DNA of 64,000 bases, taken from the NCBI RefSeq assembly GCF_008801915.1, contig NZ_VZOV01000003.1:248001-312000 (forward strand). The letters run 5' to 3'. Below are positions 1-8,822 of this stretch, piece after piece (position 1 is the first letter of the stretch; every line of letters begins with the position of its first letter). Below the pieces are notes generated by a model. The model saw only the letters and a program-made list of their open reading frames with translations. It did not search any database and had not been told where the DNA came from. Both the position numbers and the translations under genes were made by a program. The DNA is from Cupriavidus gilardii (GTDB lineage: Bacteria > Pseudomonadota > Gammaproteobacteria > Burkholderiales > Burkholderiaceae).

Positions 1-168
1 CCGCTGGAATCGAGCAGCGACCGCGATACCGCGCTGGAACAGGCCGAGGAGCTGCTGCTTGCCAAGGGCGTGGTGCAGCGCGGCGATTTCATCGTGCTGA
101 CGATCGGCGAGCCGATGGGGCAGCCGGGCGGCACCAATACGCTGAAGATCGTCCGGGTCGGCCTGTGA
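1..168 (+). CDS. pyk: pyruvate kinase, C-terminal end (partial)
   Basis: This is the last 55 codons of a gene that begins before the window. The reading frame ends GEPMGQPGGTNTLKIVRVGL, the typical tail of the pyruvate kinase C-terminal domain. The enzyme converts phosphoenolpyruvate and ADP to pyruvate and ATP at the end of glycolysis. Its position just before fbaA on the same strand is a familiar Burkholderiales arrangement and supports the call. Catalytic residues lie outside the window, so the identity rests on the tail motif and the neighbours. Confidence 0.85.
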   Translation, partial: PLESSSDRDTALEQAEELLLAKGVVQRGDFIVLTIGEPMGQPGGTNTLKIVRVGL

Positions 169-217
169 AGGGGATCCGCACCCTGACCATGAAGCCGGAG
201 GCGAGGAGGCGATGCCG

Positions 218-334
218 ATGACCCGAACGACCACGCGAACGATCACGCGAACGATGACGCCGACCAGGACGGCGCGCACGGTGCGCTGGGGAACACAGCC
301 CGGTGCCGCGGCCCACGGAACCTTGCCACGATAG
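218..334 (+). CDS. possible Thr/Arg-rich 38-residue peptide
   Basis: A short frame starts at an ATG eight bases after a full AGGAGG Shine-Dalgarno sequence at 204-209 and stops with TAG at 332-334. The peptide is nearly all alternating threonine and arginine in its first half because it is encoded by three copies of a 12-base repeat. No family is recognised. It lies in the 244-base gap between pyk and fbaA. It could be a leader peptide or simply a repeat that happens to be open. The ribosome binding site is the only positive evidence. Confidence 0.25.
   Translation: MTRTTTRTITRTMTPTRTARTVRWGTQPGAAAHGTLPR
224..259 (+). repeat. 12-bp tandem repeat, three copies
   Basis: Three head-to-tail copies of CGAACGAYSACG occupy the pyk-fbaA intergenic region, with a decayed fourth copy directly after. 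The 12-base period keeps the reading frame of the small ORF that spans it. Confidence 0.8.
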
Positions 335-412
335 CGGCGGGCCGTGGCGACAGCCCGGCAGCCCGAAGAACATCCAATACCGAGAACCCCATTCTTTTCT
401 TAGGAGTCTGAC

Positions 413-1477
413 ATGCCACTCGTTTCGATGCGCCAGTTGCTCGACCACGCCGCCGAGAACGGCTACGGTCTGCCGGCATTCAACGTCAACAACCTGGAGC
501 AGGTCCAGGCCATCATGCAGGCGGCCGACGAAGTGAATGCGCCGGTGATCATGCAGGCTTCCGCCGGCGCCCGCAAATACGCAGGCGAACACTTCCTGCG
601 CCACCTGATCGAGGCCGCGGTCGAGGCCTATCCGCATATCCCGGTCGTGATGCACCAGGACCACGGCCAGTCGCCGGCGATCTGCCAGGGCGCGATCGAC
701 CTGGGCTTCTCGTCGGTGATGATGGACGGTTCGCTGCGCGAAGACGGCAAGACTCCGGCCGAGTACGACTACAACGTCGAGGTGACCCGCAAGGTCGTCG
801 AGATGGCCCATGCGGTCGGCGTGACCGTCGAGGGCGAACTGGGTTGCCTGGGCTCGCTGGAAACCGGTGAGGCTGGCGAGGAAGACGGCATCGGTGCCGA
901 AGGCAAGCTCGACCACTCGATGCTGCTGACCGACCCCGAGCAGGCCGCCGACTTCGTCAAGGCGACCCAGCTGGACGCGCTGGCGATCGCGATCGGCACC
1001 TCGCACGGCGCGTACAAGTTCACCCGCAAGCCGACCGGCGACATCCTGGCGATCAGCCGCATCAAGGAAATCCACGCCCGCATCCCCAACACCCACCTGG
1101 TGATGCATGGCTCGTCGTCGGTACCGCAGGAACTGCTGGAGGAAATCCGCAAGTTCGGCGGCGACATGAAGGAAACCTACGGCGTGCCGGTCGAGGAAAT
1201 CCAGGAAGCGATCAAGTACGGCGTGCGCAAGATCAATATCGATACCGATATCCGTCTGGCCATGACCGGCGCGATCCGCCGCTTCTTCGTCGAGAACCCG
1301 AGCAAGTTCGATCCGCGCGAATACCTGAAGCCGGCCCGCGAGGCCGCCAAGCAGGTGTGCAAGGCGCGCTATGTCGCGTTCGGCTGCGAAGGCCAGGCCG
1401 GCAAGATCAAGCCGATCGCGCTGAAGGAGATCGCCGAGCAGTACAAGTCGGGCAAGCTGGCCCAGGTGGTGCAGTAA
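413..1477 (+). CDS. fbaA: class II fructose-1,6-bisphosphate aldolase
   Basis: A 354-residue zinc-dependent aldolase that interconverts fructose 1,6-bisphosphate with dihydroxyacetone phosphate and glyceraldehyde 3-phosphate in the cytoplasm. The N terminus [19 protein letters not shown], the zinc-binding HQDHG segment near residue 83, GELGCLG and the glycine-rich HGSSSVPQE segment are those of the family. The length matches the long (Calvin-type) class II enzymes of betaproteobacteria. AGGAG sits about eight bases before the ATG. The gene lies between pyk and purC, and a short hairpin follows it. Confidence 0.97.
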   Translation: MPLVSMRQLLDHAAENGYGLPAFNVNNLEQVQAIMQAADEVNAPVIMQASAGARKYAGEHFLRHLIEAAVEAYPHIPVVMHQDHGQSPAICQGAIDLGFSSVMMDGSLREDGKTPAEYDYNVEVTRKVVEMAHAVGVTVEGELGCLGSLETGEAGEEDGIGAEGKLDHSMLLTDPEQAADFVKATQLDALAIAIGTSHGAYKFTRKPTGDILAISRIKEIHARIPNTHLVMHGSSSVPQELLEEIRKFGGDMKETYGVPVEEIQEAIKYGVRKINIDTDIRLAMTGAIRRFFVENPSKFDPREYLKPAREAAKQVCKARYVAFGCEGQAGKIKPIALKEIAEQYKSGKLAQVVQ

Positions 1478-1575
1478 GCGGTGCAGTAAGCCGTCGCGGC
1501 CCGGCCTCCCGCGTTGCACGCATCCGGGGGCAGGGCCATGGCCGACGCCATGGCGTGGCCAATGATTCGACCGAT

Positions 1576-1601
1576 GGGGCTTCGCCACTGCACGAAGCCC
1601 C
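1576..1601 (+). terminator. hairpin after fbaA
   Basis: A 9-bp stem GGGGCTTCG/CGAAGCCCC with an 8-base loop is followed by TCATTGTTT. The T-run is weak, so termination may be only partial before purC. Confidence 0.5.
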
Positions 1602-1641
1602 TCATTGTTTCTCCCTCTCTCCGGCTCGCCGACCTATTTCT

Positions 1642-2550
1642 ATGTCTGACGCTCTCTATCAGTCCTCCATCCGCTCGCTGCCGCTGCTCGGCCATGGCAA
1701 GGTGCGCGACAACTATGCCGTCGGCGACGACAAGCTGCTGATCGTGACGACCGATCGCCTGTCGGCGTTCGACGTGATCCTCGGCGAGCCGATTCCGGGC
1801 AAGGGCCGCGTGCTGAACCAGATGGCCAACTTCTGGTTCCAGAAGCTGGCGCATATCGTGCCGAACCACGAGACCGGCATCGCGCCCGAGACCGTGGTGC
1901 AGCCGGACGAAGTGGCGCAGGTGCGCGGCCGCGCGGTGGTGGTCAAGCGTCTGAAGCCGATCCTGGTCGAGGCCGTGGTGCGCGGCTATCTGGCCGGTTC
2001 GGGCTGGAAGGACTACCAGGCGACCGGCCGCGTCTGCGGCATCGCGCTGCCGGCCGGGCTGCAGAACGCGCAGAAGCTGCCCGAGCCGATCTTCACGCCG
2101 GCGGCCAAGGCCGAGATGGGCGAGCACGACGAGAACATCAGCTTCGCCGAGGTCGAGGCGCGTATCGGCAAGGAACTGGCCGCGCAGATGCGCGACATCT
2201 CGATCCGCCTGTACAAGGAAGCGGCCGACTACGCCGCCACGCGCGGCATCATCATCGCCGACACCAAGTTCGAGTTCGGCCTGGACGAGAATGGCACGCT
2301 GACCCTGATGGACGAGGTGCTGACCGCCGATTCGTCGCGCTTCTGGCCGGCCGACTCGTATCAGGTGGGCACCAACCCGTCGTCGTTCGACAAGCAGTTC
2401 GTGCGCGACTGGCTCGAGGCGGTGCGCATCGACGGCAAGCCATGGCCCAAGACCGCGCCGGCGCCGGCGCTGCCGGCCGACGTGATCGAGAAGACCGCGG
2501 CCAAGTACCGCGAGGCGCTGACCCGGCTGACCGGGCAGGAACTGCAATAA
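1642..2550 (+). CDS. purC: phosphoribosylaminoimidazole-succinocarboxamide synthase
   Basis: SAICAR synthetase, which joins CAIR and aspartate with ATP in purine biosynthesis. The 302-residue protein begins [20 protein letters not shown], and GKVRDNYA is the typical N-terminal nucleotide-binding stretch. [10 protein letters not shown] and [10 protein letters not shown] are family motifs. The frame is open further upstream, but the ATG at 1642 gives the standard N terminus. It is followed by purE (40 bases) and then purK, so three consecutive or near-consecutive purine steps are clustered. Confidence 0.97.
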   Translation: MSDALYQSSIRSLPLLGHGKVRDNYAVGDDKLLIVTTDRLSAFDVILGEPIPGKGRVLNQMANFWFQKLAHIVPNHETGIAPETVVQPDEVAQVRGRAVVVKRLKPILVEAVVRGYLAGSGWKDYQATGRVCGIALPAGLQNAQKLPEPIFTPAAKAEMGEHDENISFAEVEARIGKELAAQMRDISIRLYKEAADYAATRGIIIADTKFEFGLDENGTLTLMDEVLTADSSRFWPADSYQVGTNPSSFDKQFVRDWLEAVRIDGKPWPKTAPAPALPADVIEKTAAKYREALTRLTGQELQ

Positions 2551-2590
2551 CCGGGCGGCCGCGCGCACGCCACGCAAGCGAGGATTGGAA

Positions 2591-3088
2591 GTGAGCCAGA
2601 CAAACAAGCCGCTGGTCGGCGTCGTGATGGGCAGCAGCTCGGACTGGGACGTGATGCAGCACGCGGTGGCGATGCTGAAGGATTTCGGCGTTCCGTTCGA
2701 GGCGCAGGTCGTATCGGCGCACCGGATGGCCGACGAGATGTTCCGCTATGCCGAGACCGCGCGTGCGCGTGGACTGCGCGCGATCATCGCTGGCGCCGGC
2801 GGTGCCGCGCACCTGCCGGGCATGATCGCCGCCAAGACCATCGTGCCGGTGTTCGGCGTGCCGGTGCCGTCCAAATACCTGCGCGGCGAGGATTCGCTGC
2901 TGTCGATCGTGCAGATGCCCAAGGGCGTGCCGGTCGCCACCTTCGCGATCGGCGAGGCGGGCGCGGCCAATGCCGCGCTGCATGCGATCGCGACGCTGGC
3001 CACCACCGACGACGCGCTGGCCGCGGCGCTGGACGCCTTCCGCACGCGCCAGACCGAAGCGGCGCGCGCGATGACGTTGCCGCTGTGA
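2591..3088 (+). CDS. purE: N5-carboxyaminoimidazole ribonucleotide mutase
   Basis: Class I PurE, which converts N5-CAIR made by PurK to CAIR, the substrate of PurC. The protein has 165 residues, with the signatures [12 protein letters not shown] near the N terminus and [11 protein letters not shown] chose the GTG at 2591 because GAGG lies seven bases before it; an in-frame TTG at 2585 is too close to that site. The gap to purK is about 100 bases and contains a short T-rich direct-repeat stretch. Confidence 0.96.
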   Translation: MSQTNKPLVGVVMGSSSDWDVMQHAVAMLKDFGVPFEAQVVSAHRMADEMFRYAETARARGLRAIIAGAGGAAHLPGMIAAKTIVPVFGVPVPSKYLRGEDSLLSIVQMPKGVPVATFAIGEAGAANAALHAIATLATTDDALAAALDAFRTRQTEAARAMTLPL

Positions 3089-3195
3089 CCGGCTGCGCCG
3101 ATTCGCTTCACTGTTTGACTGTTTCACTGATTTGCTGATTCGCCCCGCGGCCGTCGCCGGCGGCCGCAAACCGTTCCCCTGGAATCCCGACGAGC

Positions 3196-4440
3196 ATGCC
3201 CACCGATATCCATCCCCATCTGATCGAAGCGCACACGCCCGAGTCGCGCGCCGAATTCGGCGTCGGCGGCCCGAACGCGCCGATCCTGCCCGGCGCCTGG
3301 CTCGGCATGCTCGGCGGCGGCCAGCTGGGCCGGATGTTCACCCACGCCGCCCAGGCGATGGGCTACAAGGTCTGCGTGCTCGACCCCGACCAGGACAGCC
3401 CGGCCGGCGCGGTCGCCGACAGGCATATCTGCGCGGCCTATACCGACGAGGCGGCGCTGGCCGAGATGGCAAAGCTGTGCCAGGCGGTCTCCACCGAATT
3501 CGAGAACGTGCCGTCGATGTCGCTGGAGCGGCTCGAGCAGCTCGGCGCCTTCGTTGCGCCGCGCGGCCATTGCGTGTCGATCGCGCAGAACCGCATCGGC
3601 GAGAAGAAGTTCTTCGCGGCCTGCGCCGAGCGCACCGGCGTGTCGCCGGCCCCGCACTGGGTGATCCAGCACGACGCCGATATCGACCAGCTGCCCGAGC
3701 AGCTGCTGCCGGGCATCCTGAAGACCGCCCGCATGGGCTACGACGGCAAGGGCCAGGCCCGCGTCAAGACCCGCGACGACGTGCGTGCCGCCTGGAACGC
3801 GATGCAGCATGTGCCGTGCGTGCTCGAGCAGATGCTGCCGCTGGCCTATGAGGTGTCGGTGCTGGCCGCGCGCGGTGCCGATGGCTCGACCGCGACCTGG
3901 CCGCTGGCCGAGAACGTCCATCGCGACGGCATCCTGTTCTCGACGGTGATGCCGTCGCGCCAGGTGTCGGCCGAGATCGCGGACCGTGCCCGTGCCGCCG
4001 CCGCGATCATCGCCGGCGAGATGGGCTATGTCGGCGTGCTGTGCATCGAATTCTTCGTGCTCAAGGACGGCAGCCTGGTCGCCAACGAGATGGCGCCGCG
4101 CCCGCACAACTCCGGCCATATCACGATGGATGCGTGCGAAACCAGTCAGTTCGAGCAGCAGGTGCGGGCGATGGCCCGGCTGCCGCTGGGCAGCACGCGC
4201 CAGCATTCGGCAGGCAAGATGCTGAACCTGCTGGGCGACGTCTGGTACGAATACGGGCTCGAGCGCGAGCCGGCCTGGGATGCGGTGGTGGCGCAGCCGG
4301 GTGCCAAGCTGCATCTGTACGGCAAGAGCGATGCGCGGCCCGGACGCAAGATGGGCCACGTCAACTGCGTCGGCGAGCGCGCCGAAGACGCGCAGCGCGC
4401 CTTCGACGCGGCGCTGCAGTTGCTGCATATCGCGCCCTGA
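3196..4440 (+). CDS. purK: N5-carboxyaminoimidazole ribonucleotide synthase
   Basis: ATP-grasp enzyme that carboxylates AIR with bicarbonate and ATP, feeding PurE. It has 414 residues. An N-terminal pre-ATP-grasp domain contains [11 protein letters not shown], followed by the central ATP-grasp fold with [12 protein letters not shown] and the C-terminal [17 protein letters not shown] signature (here [13 protein letters not shown]). About 30 residues precede the usual start of the fold. The next gene begins 28 bases downstream on the same strand, which suggests read-through transcription. Confidence 0.97.
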   Translation: MPTDIHPHLIEAHTPESRAEFGVGGPNAPILPGAWLGMLGGGQLGRMFTHAAQAMGYKVCVLDPDQDSPAGAVADRHICAAYTDEAALAEMAKLCQAVSTEFENVPSMSLERLEQLGAFVAPRGHCVSIAQNRIGEKKFFAACAERTGVSPAPHWVIQHDADIDQLPEQLLPGILKTARMGYDGKGQARVKTRDDVRAAWNAMQHVPCVLEQMLPLAYEVSVLAARGADGSTATWPLAENVHRDGILFSTVMPSRQVSAEIADRARAAAAIIAGEMGYVGVLCIEFFVLKDGSLVANEMAPRPHNSGHITMDACETSQFEQQVRAMARLPLGSTRQHSAGKMLNLLGDVWYEYGLEREPAWDAVVAQPGAKLHLYGKSDARPGRKMGHVNCVGERAEDAQRAFDAALQLLHIAP

Positions 4441-4468
4441 TGTCCGCACAGTCTTTCCGCACAGCGTG

Positions 4469-5479
4469 ATGACGATGGCCGCCGCTTCCCATCCTGCCCG
4501 GATGCCGACCGCCGCCGAACTCGACGAGGCCGCGCGCCTGCTCGAGGCCGGGCAGCTGGTCGCGTTTCCGACCGAAACCGTCTACGGCCTCGGCGCCGAT
4601 GCCGAGAACCCCGAGGCGGTGGCGCGGATCTTCGCGGCCAAGGGACGGCCGTCCAACCATCCGATCATCGTCCATGTGGTCGACGGCGCCGACATCGGCC
4701 ATTGGACCGACGACGTGCCCGAGGCCGCGCAGCGCCTGATCGACGCCTTCTGGCCGGGACCGCTGACGCTGATTCTGAAGCGTGCGTCGCATATCCCGGC
4801 CGACGTGGCCGGCGGCCAGGACAGCATCGGCCTGCGCTGCCCGTCGCATCCGGTCGCGCAGGCGCTGCTGTCGCTCTTCAAGCGCGGCCGCGGCGGCATC
4901 GCCGCGCCTTCGGCCAACAAGTTCGGGCAGGTCAGCCCGACCACCGCGCAGCATGTGCGCGAGGAATTCGGCGACAGCGTCTATGTGCTCGAGGGCGATG
5001 GCGTCGAGGTCGGCATCGAATCGACGATCGTCGACCTGTCGCGGCTGGACCAGGGCGTCGGCCCGGTGCTGTTGCGGCCGGGCGCGATCACGCCGGCGAT
5101 GATGGCCGATGTGCTGGGCGTCGCGCCGCTGCCGCCGGATGCCGCGGCACCGCGGGCCTCCGGCACACTGAAGGCGCACTACGCGCCGCGCACGCCGCTG
5201 TATCTGGCCGATGCGCGCGCACTGGCGCGCGATCTCGCGACGCTGCCGGCGGACGCGCGCGTGGCCTGGGTCTCCGCCGCGCCGGCGGACGATCCACGTT
5301 GTGTCTGGGTGCAGGCCCCGGCGGACGCCAGATCGTATGCCCGGGAACTCTACCGGCTGCTGCGCCGGCTCGACAAGGAAGGCTACGCGCGGCTGTACGT
5401 CGAGCCGCTGCCCGAAGGGCATGAGTGGGCGGGCGTGCGGGACCGGCTGCAGCGCGCCGCCGCCGCGTTCCAGGACTGA
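4469..5479 (+). CDS. tsaC: L-threonylcarbamoyladenylate synthase (Sua5/YwlC type)
   Basis: Makes threonylcarbamoyl-AMP from threonine, bicarbonate and ATP, the first step of tRNA t6A37 formation; TsaE, another t6A gene, is also in this window. The 336-residue length and a C-terminal Sua5 domain after the YrdC domain make it a Sua5-type enzyme. Motifs include FPTETVYGLGADA near residue 30, KGRPSNHPI, and SGTLKAHYAP at the start of the C-terminal domain. The frame is open upstream into purK, but the conserved fold begins shortly after this ATG. Confidence 0.94.
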   Translation: MTMAAASHPARMPTAAELDEAARLLEAGQLVAFPTETVYGLGADAENPEAVARIFAAKGRPSNHPIIVHVVDGADIGHWTDDVPEAAQRLIDAFWPGPLTLILKRASHIPADVAGGQDSIGLRCPSHPVAQALLSLFKRGRGGIAAPSANKFGQVSPTTAQHVREEFGDSVYVLEGDGVEVGIESTIVDLSRLDQGVGPVLLRPGAITPAMMADVLGVAPLPPDAAAPRASGTLKAHYAPRTPLYLADARALARDLATLPADARVAWVSAAPADDPRCVWVQAPADARSYARELYRLLRRLDKEGYARLYVEPLPEGHEWAGVRDRLQRAAAAFQD

Positions 5480-5491
5480 ACGCCCGGGCCG

Positions 5492-7108
5492 CTATTCTGC
5501 AGCCGCTGCGGCTGCGGCTGCGGCGGGCGACACCGGCGCGCCGCGATAGACCCATTCGAGCAGGGCGTCATGCGCCTGCTGCGCCTGCGCGGCGTTCGGA
5601 TGGTTGATCAGGCTGACCACCACGTAGCGCTTGCCATCGGCTGCATCGACATAGCCGGCGATGGCGCGCACATCCGCCAACGTACCCGTCTTCAGATAGC
5701 CATGGCCGGCGGCGCTGCTGCGCGTCAGCCGGTTCCTCAACGTGCCGTCGACGCCAAGGACCGGCAGCGAGTCGACGAAGATCGGCGCCGCCTCGCTGGC
5801 CAGTGCCTGTTGCAGCAGGCGGGCCAGATCGTAGGCGCTGATGCGCTCCTGCCGCGACAAGCCCGAGCCGTTGTCCAGCATCAGGCCCGGCATCTCCAGC
5901 CCCTGATGCGACAGCCAGCGGCGGATCACCGCCGCCGAACGCCGGGTGTTCGCGGGGCCGCGGCGATCGATCTCCGCGCCGATGGTCAGGAACAGCTGGC
6001 GCGCCATCACGTTGTTCGAATACTTGTTGATGTCGCGGACGATGTCGGCCAGCGGCAGGCCATGGTGGCGCGTCAGCCGGAAGGCGGGCCGCGGCACGCT
6101 GCCGCGCCGGATCGCCGGTGGCTTCGCGAAGGTGCCGCCGGCCGCCAGCCATTGCGCGACAAAGCCGCCGCCGATGAAGTCGTCGTGACTGAGCGCGGCG
6201 AAGTTCAGTACCTGCTCGCCGCAATCGGCCGAATAGCTGCCGTCGAACGACGCCACCACGGTACCGTCCGTCTGCGGGGACAGCGTCGGCGTCGCGCCGG
6301 CGCGCCAGTCGCCGCAGCGGCCGTTGGTCAGCGCCAGCCGGTTGTCCAGCCGCAGCTGCGCCAGCGGCGGCATCACGGAGACCCCGACCGTTTGCGTGGC
6401 GGCATCCGGGGTCAGCGTGAACGACAGCGTCTTGAACGAATAGAGCAGCGCGTCGGGCGCCACGTTGTAGGCGCGATGGGTCTCGCCGTCGATGGTGCCG
6501 CCGTTGTCCAGCCCATTGTCGAAGTAGCTGCGATCGAGCACCACGTCGCCGGCGATGGTCGTCACGCCGGCGCGCCGCGCTTCGGCCACCAGCTTGGCCA
6601 TTTCCTCCGGCACCAGCTTGGGGTCGCCCTGACCGCGCAGATAGACGTTGCCGACGACGCCGTCGGCCCCCGGCTCGCGGTCCGCATAGAGCGAGGTCTG
6701 CCAGCGGTAGCTGGGCCCCAGCAGCTGCAGGCCGGCGAAGGTCGTGATCAGCTTCATCGTCGAAGCCGGGTTCATCGGGGTCTGGGCGTTCCAGCTGACG
6801 GTCGCGGCCGGCGCGCCTTGCCGGACGATGTAGAAGCTGGCCGCGGAAAGCGGTACGCCCGCCTGCCGCAAGCCGAGCAGCACCGACGCCGGCAGGCCCG
6901 TTTGATCCTGTGACAGGGACAGCAGCCGGGCAGGGGAGGGCACTGCCTTTGTCGACGGCGATTGCCGCGATGCCTTCGCGGCGGCGGCTTTTGGCTTGGA
7001 CCGCTTGGGGGCGGCTTCGGAATTGGCAGCGGGACCGAATGCCAGCGCAAACGCCAGCAATGGCACCATGCTGCGGGCAAAAAGGGGGCGAGCAGGCATG
7101 GGCAGCAT
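5492..7108 (-). CDS. dacB: D-alanyl-D-alanine carboxypeptidase/endopeptidase (PBP4 type)
   Basis: Peptidase family S13 enzyme that trims and cleaves peptidoglycan peptide cross-links in the periplasm. All three penicillin-binding motifs are visible: STMK near residue 116, SNN near 362 and KTG near 471. The N terminus is a signal peptide with the hydrophobic run MVPLLAFALAFG, followed by a Lys/Ala-rich linker. The end is a run of alanines encoded by GC repeats. An ATG at 7099 is an equally good start; neither has a clear ribosome binding site. It converges with tsaC, leaving only 12 bases between the two stops. Confidence 0.93.
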   Translation of the reverse strand: MLPMPARPLFARSMVPLLAFALAFGPAANSEAAPKRSKPKAAAAKASRQSPSTKAVPSPARLLSLSQDQTGLPASVLLGLRQAGVPLSAASFYIVRQGAPAATVSWNAQTPMNPASTMKLITTFAGLQLLGPSYRWQTSLYADREPGADGVVGNVYLRGQGDPKLVPEEMAKLVAEARRAGVTTIAGDVVLDRSYFDNGLDNGGTIDGETHRAYNVAPDALLYSFKTLSFTLTPDAATQTVGVSVMPPLAQLRLDNRLALTNGRCGDWRAGATPTLSPQTDGTVVASFDGSYSADCGEQVLNFAALSHDDFIGGGFVAQWLAAGGTFAKPPAIRRGSVPRPAFRLTRHHGLPLADIVRDINKYSNNVMARQLFLTIGAEIDRRGPANTRRSAAVIRRWLSHQGLEMPGLMLDNGSGLSRQERISAYDLARLLQQALASEAAPIFVDSLPVLGVDGTLRNRLTRSSAAGHGYLKTGTLADVRAIAGYVDAADGKRYVVVSLINHPNAAQAQQAHDALLEWVYRGAPVSPAAAAAAAAAE

Positions 7109-7207
7109 GGTACCGTAGTCGTCTGCAACGATGCGACTCGATGCCAGCTTCGGCTGCACATCGTCGCGAGGAAGCGCGGTCAGGTCCCGGCTTCCTGTCG
7201 TTGGCCG

Positions 7208-8152
7208 TCAGAGCTGGCGAAACAGCTGAAACAGCCAGATTCGCTGGTCGTCCCGCGTGTGACCCCACTTTGCCGCAGGACGAACACGGACGCGGGCCGA
7301 TGACGCCGACGCTGTTGACTGACAGCTGGCGGAAGGACGTCCCGGGCTGCCGAAGGCGGTCCGGTAGAGGGCGCCATCCCGCGCGTTGCGGTTGAAATCG
7401 ATGATTCGCAGGTCCATCGCGCCATAGAACCGCTTCATCATTTGCGCAAGGGCCGCGGAGTCGGCTCTTGAGCAATGGTAGGCGGCTTCGCGATTGGCGA
7501 ATCCCTGGAGGATCAGAAAGCGGCCGAAGCAGTCCCGATCGCACAACTGATCAAAAGCCAGTCCGAGCAGTCCATCTTCACCGAGCGCAGGCGCGATGCG
7601 AAGCAGGACGATATCGAGTTCGGAAACATGGTTGAACGCGTGCTCGTCGGCGTACGGCCGCAGCATGTTCCGATGTTCGGCCAGCTCGCCTTCGCTGAGC
7701 AACGGAAAGCGGCGCGAAAACGAGAACGTCAGCGTGTCCTTTTCGCACAGCAGATGGACGAAGGAAGGACACATGGCGTTGTAGATCCGTGGCGTCACCA
7801 TTCCCAACTCCACCAGATATCGCGCGGCATTACGGATGCCATCGATTGGGGCGCTCGTCACCTGGTCGAATACCTTCGCCAGGCCCACCAACTGGCCGGC
7901 TGTCTTTCCCGAGCGGATACCTGCCTGCAGGAAGGACCGCAGGCGGTCCGGCGAACGCTCGAAGTACTGGAAGAGCGGGCGCAGTGGCCCGTCGCAAACC
8001 AGCATCTCGAATTCATGCGTGGTATCCATCAACGCAAGCGCGGCGCCCGGATCGGCATCGATGACCGCGAGCTTCAGTTCCGTCGGCAGGGCGCCCAGAT
8101 ATCCGGGGGGCGGCATGGCCGTGTGCGTGGATCCCGTCGGTACCAATGACAT
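7208..8152 (-). CDS. hypothetical protein with F-box-like N terminus
   Basis: A 314-residue protein of no recognised family. The start is well supported by GGAGG eight bases before the ATG. Residues about 20-65 contain LGALPTELKLAVIDAD, then ALALMDTTHEFEMLV and a downstream D..L...F, which follows the spacing of the eukaryotic F-box (LPxELxxxI...D...L..L). No signal peptide or membrane segment is apparent. The last 50 residues are Ser/Ala/Arg-rich and may be low-complexity. It lies downstream of the split gene at 8241-9920 on the same strand. The F-box resemblance is judged by eye. Confidence 0.6.
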   Translation of the reverse strand: MSLVPTGSTHTAMPPPGYLGALPTELKLAVIDADPGAALALMDTTHEFEMLVCDGPLRPLFQYFERSPDRLRSFLQAGIRSGKTAGQLVGLAKVFDQVTSAPIDGIRNAARYLVELGMVTPRIYNAMCPSFVHLLCEKDTLTFSFSRRFPLLSEGELAEHRNMLRPYADEHAFNHVSELDIVLLRIAPALGEDGLLGLAFDQLCDRDCFGRFLILQGFANREAAYHCSRADSAALAQMMKRFYGAMDLRIIDFNRNARDGALYRTAFGSPGRPSASCQSTASASSARVRVRPAAKWGHTRDDQRIWLFQLFRQL

Positions 8153-8240
8153 ATGCAGTTCCTCCCAGGTTGGAATCAAGGATTGCCCCGATATCGCCGT
8201 GGACCCGATCCGGGCTGCCGTTCGGTGCCCTCGTCGCTGC

Positions 8241-8699
8241 TCAGCCGCGGCCCGCGGGCGGATCGCCGGGTACCGGAACGTTGCTGCCGGCCGGCTTCTC
8301 GTCAAACACAAAATCCTGTGGATTGCCCGACTGCGCCAACCGGTCGACTTCGGGCGCGAACATTTCGGCGCACGCTGCAAGGATGGAGAGCGTTGCGTTG
8401 AACGTAAGCGACGTGACCTTGATGTTCCGGCCTTCCAACGCGAACGTCGCGACGGCCTGAAGACCGGCGTCTTCCGGCGCCAACATGATTTCGCCGGCCC
8501 CCAGCGGCATGATGTACAAGGCGTTGAGGCCGAGTTCGGGCGCCGGCTGGTACAGCTTGTAGGTGATCGTGCCGCCGATGGCCCTTCCGCTTTCGTCGCA
8601 TGCAATCTGCACGAGGTTGATCTTTTGCCCCGCGGCAGTGCTGAACGCTTCGGAAAGTCCGATGGCCCTGGCCAGCACAGTCATCGCCGCGTTCTCCAC
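8241..8699 (-). CDS. hypothetical protein, C-terminal part of an amber-split frame
   Basis: The frame from the GTG at 8699 gives 152 residues of convincing globular sequence, including AMTVLARAIGLSEAF and TFNATLSILAACAEMFAPEV. The same frame continues upstream for 41 more sense codons with protein-like sequence (IDKRLPGAIDIAINKIR onward) and no ATG, GTG or TTG until it meets the TAG that ends the upstream gene at 8823. This suggests it is the C-terminal domain of one longer protein. Function is unknown. The region shows weak similarity by eye to the C-terminal part of the protein at 43973-45124. Confidence 0.5.
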   Translation of the reverse strand: MENAAMTVLARAIGLSEAFSTAAGQKINLVQIACDESGRAIGGTITYKLYQPAPELGLNALYIMPLGAGEIMLAPEDAGLQAVATFALEGRNIKVTSLTFNATLSILAACAEMFAPEVDRLAQSGNPQDFVFDEKPAGSNVPVPGDPPAGRG

Positions 8700-8822
8700 C
8701 GCATTGCGAGGGCGCTGCGTGATCAGATATAGCAGCGCATCGAACGTGTCGTCGTTGCCATCCGCGGCAGCGCGGATCTTGTTGATCGCGATGTCGATGG
8801 CCCCAGGGAGACGCTTGTCGAT

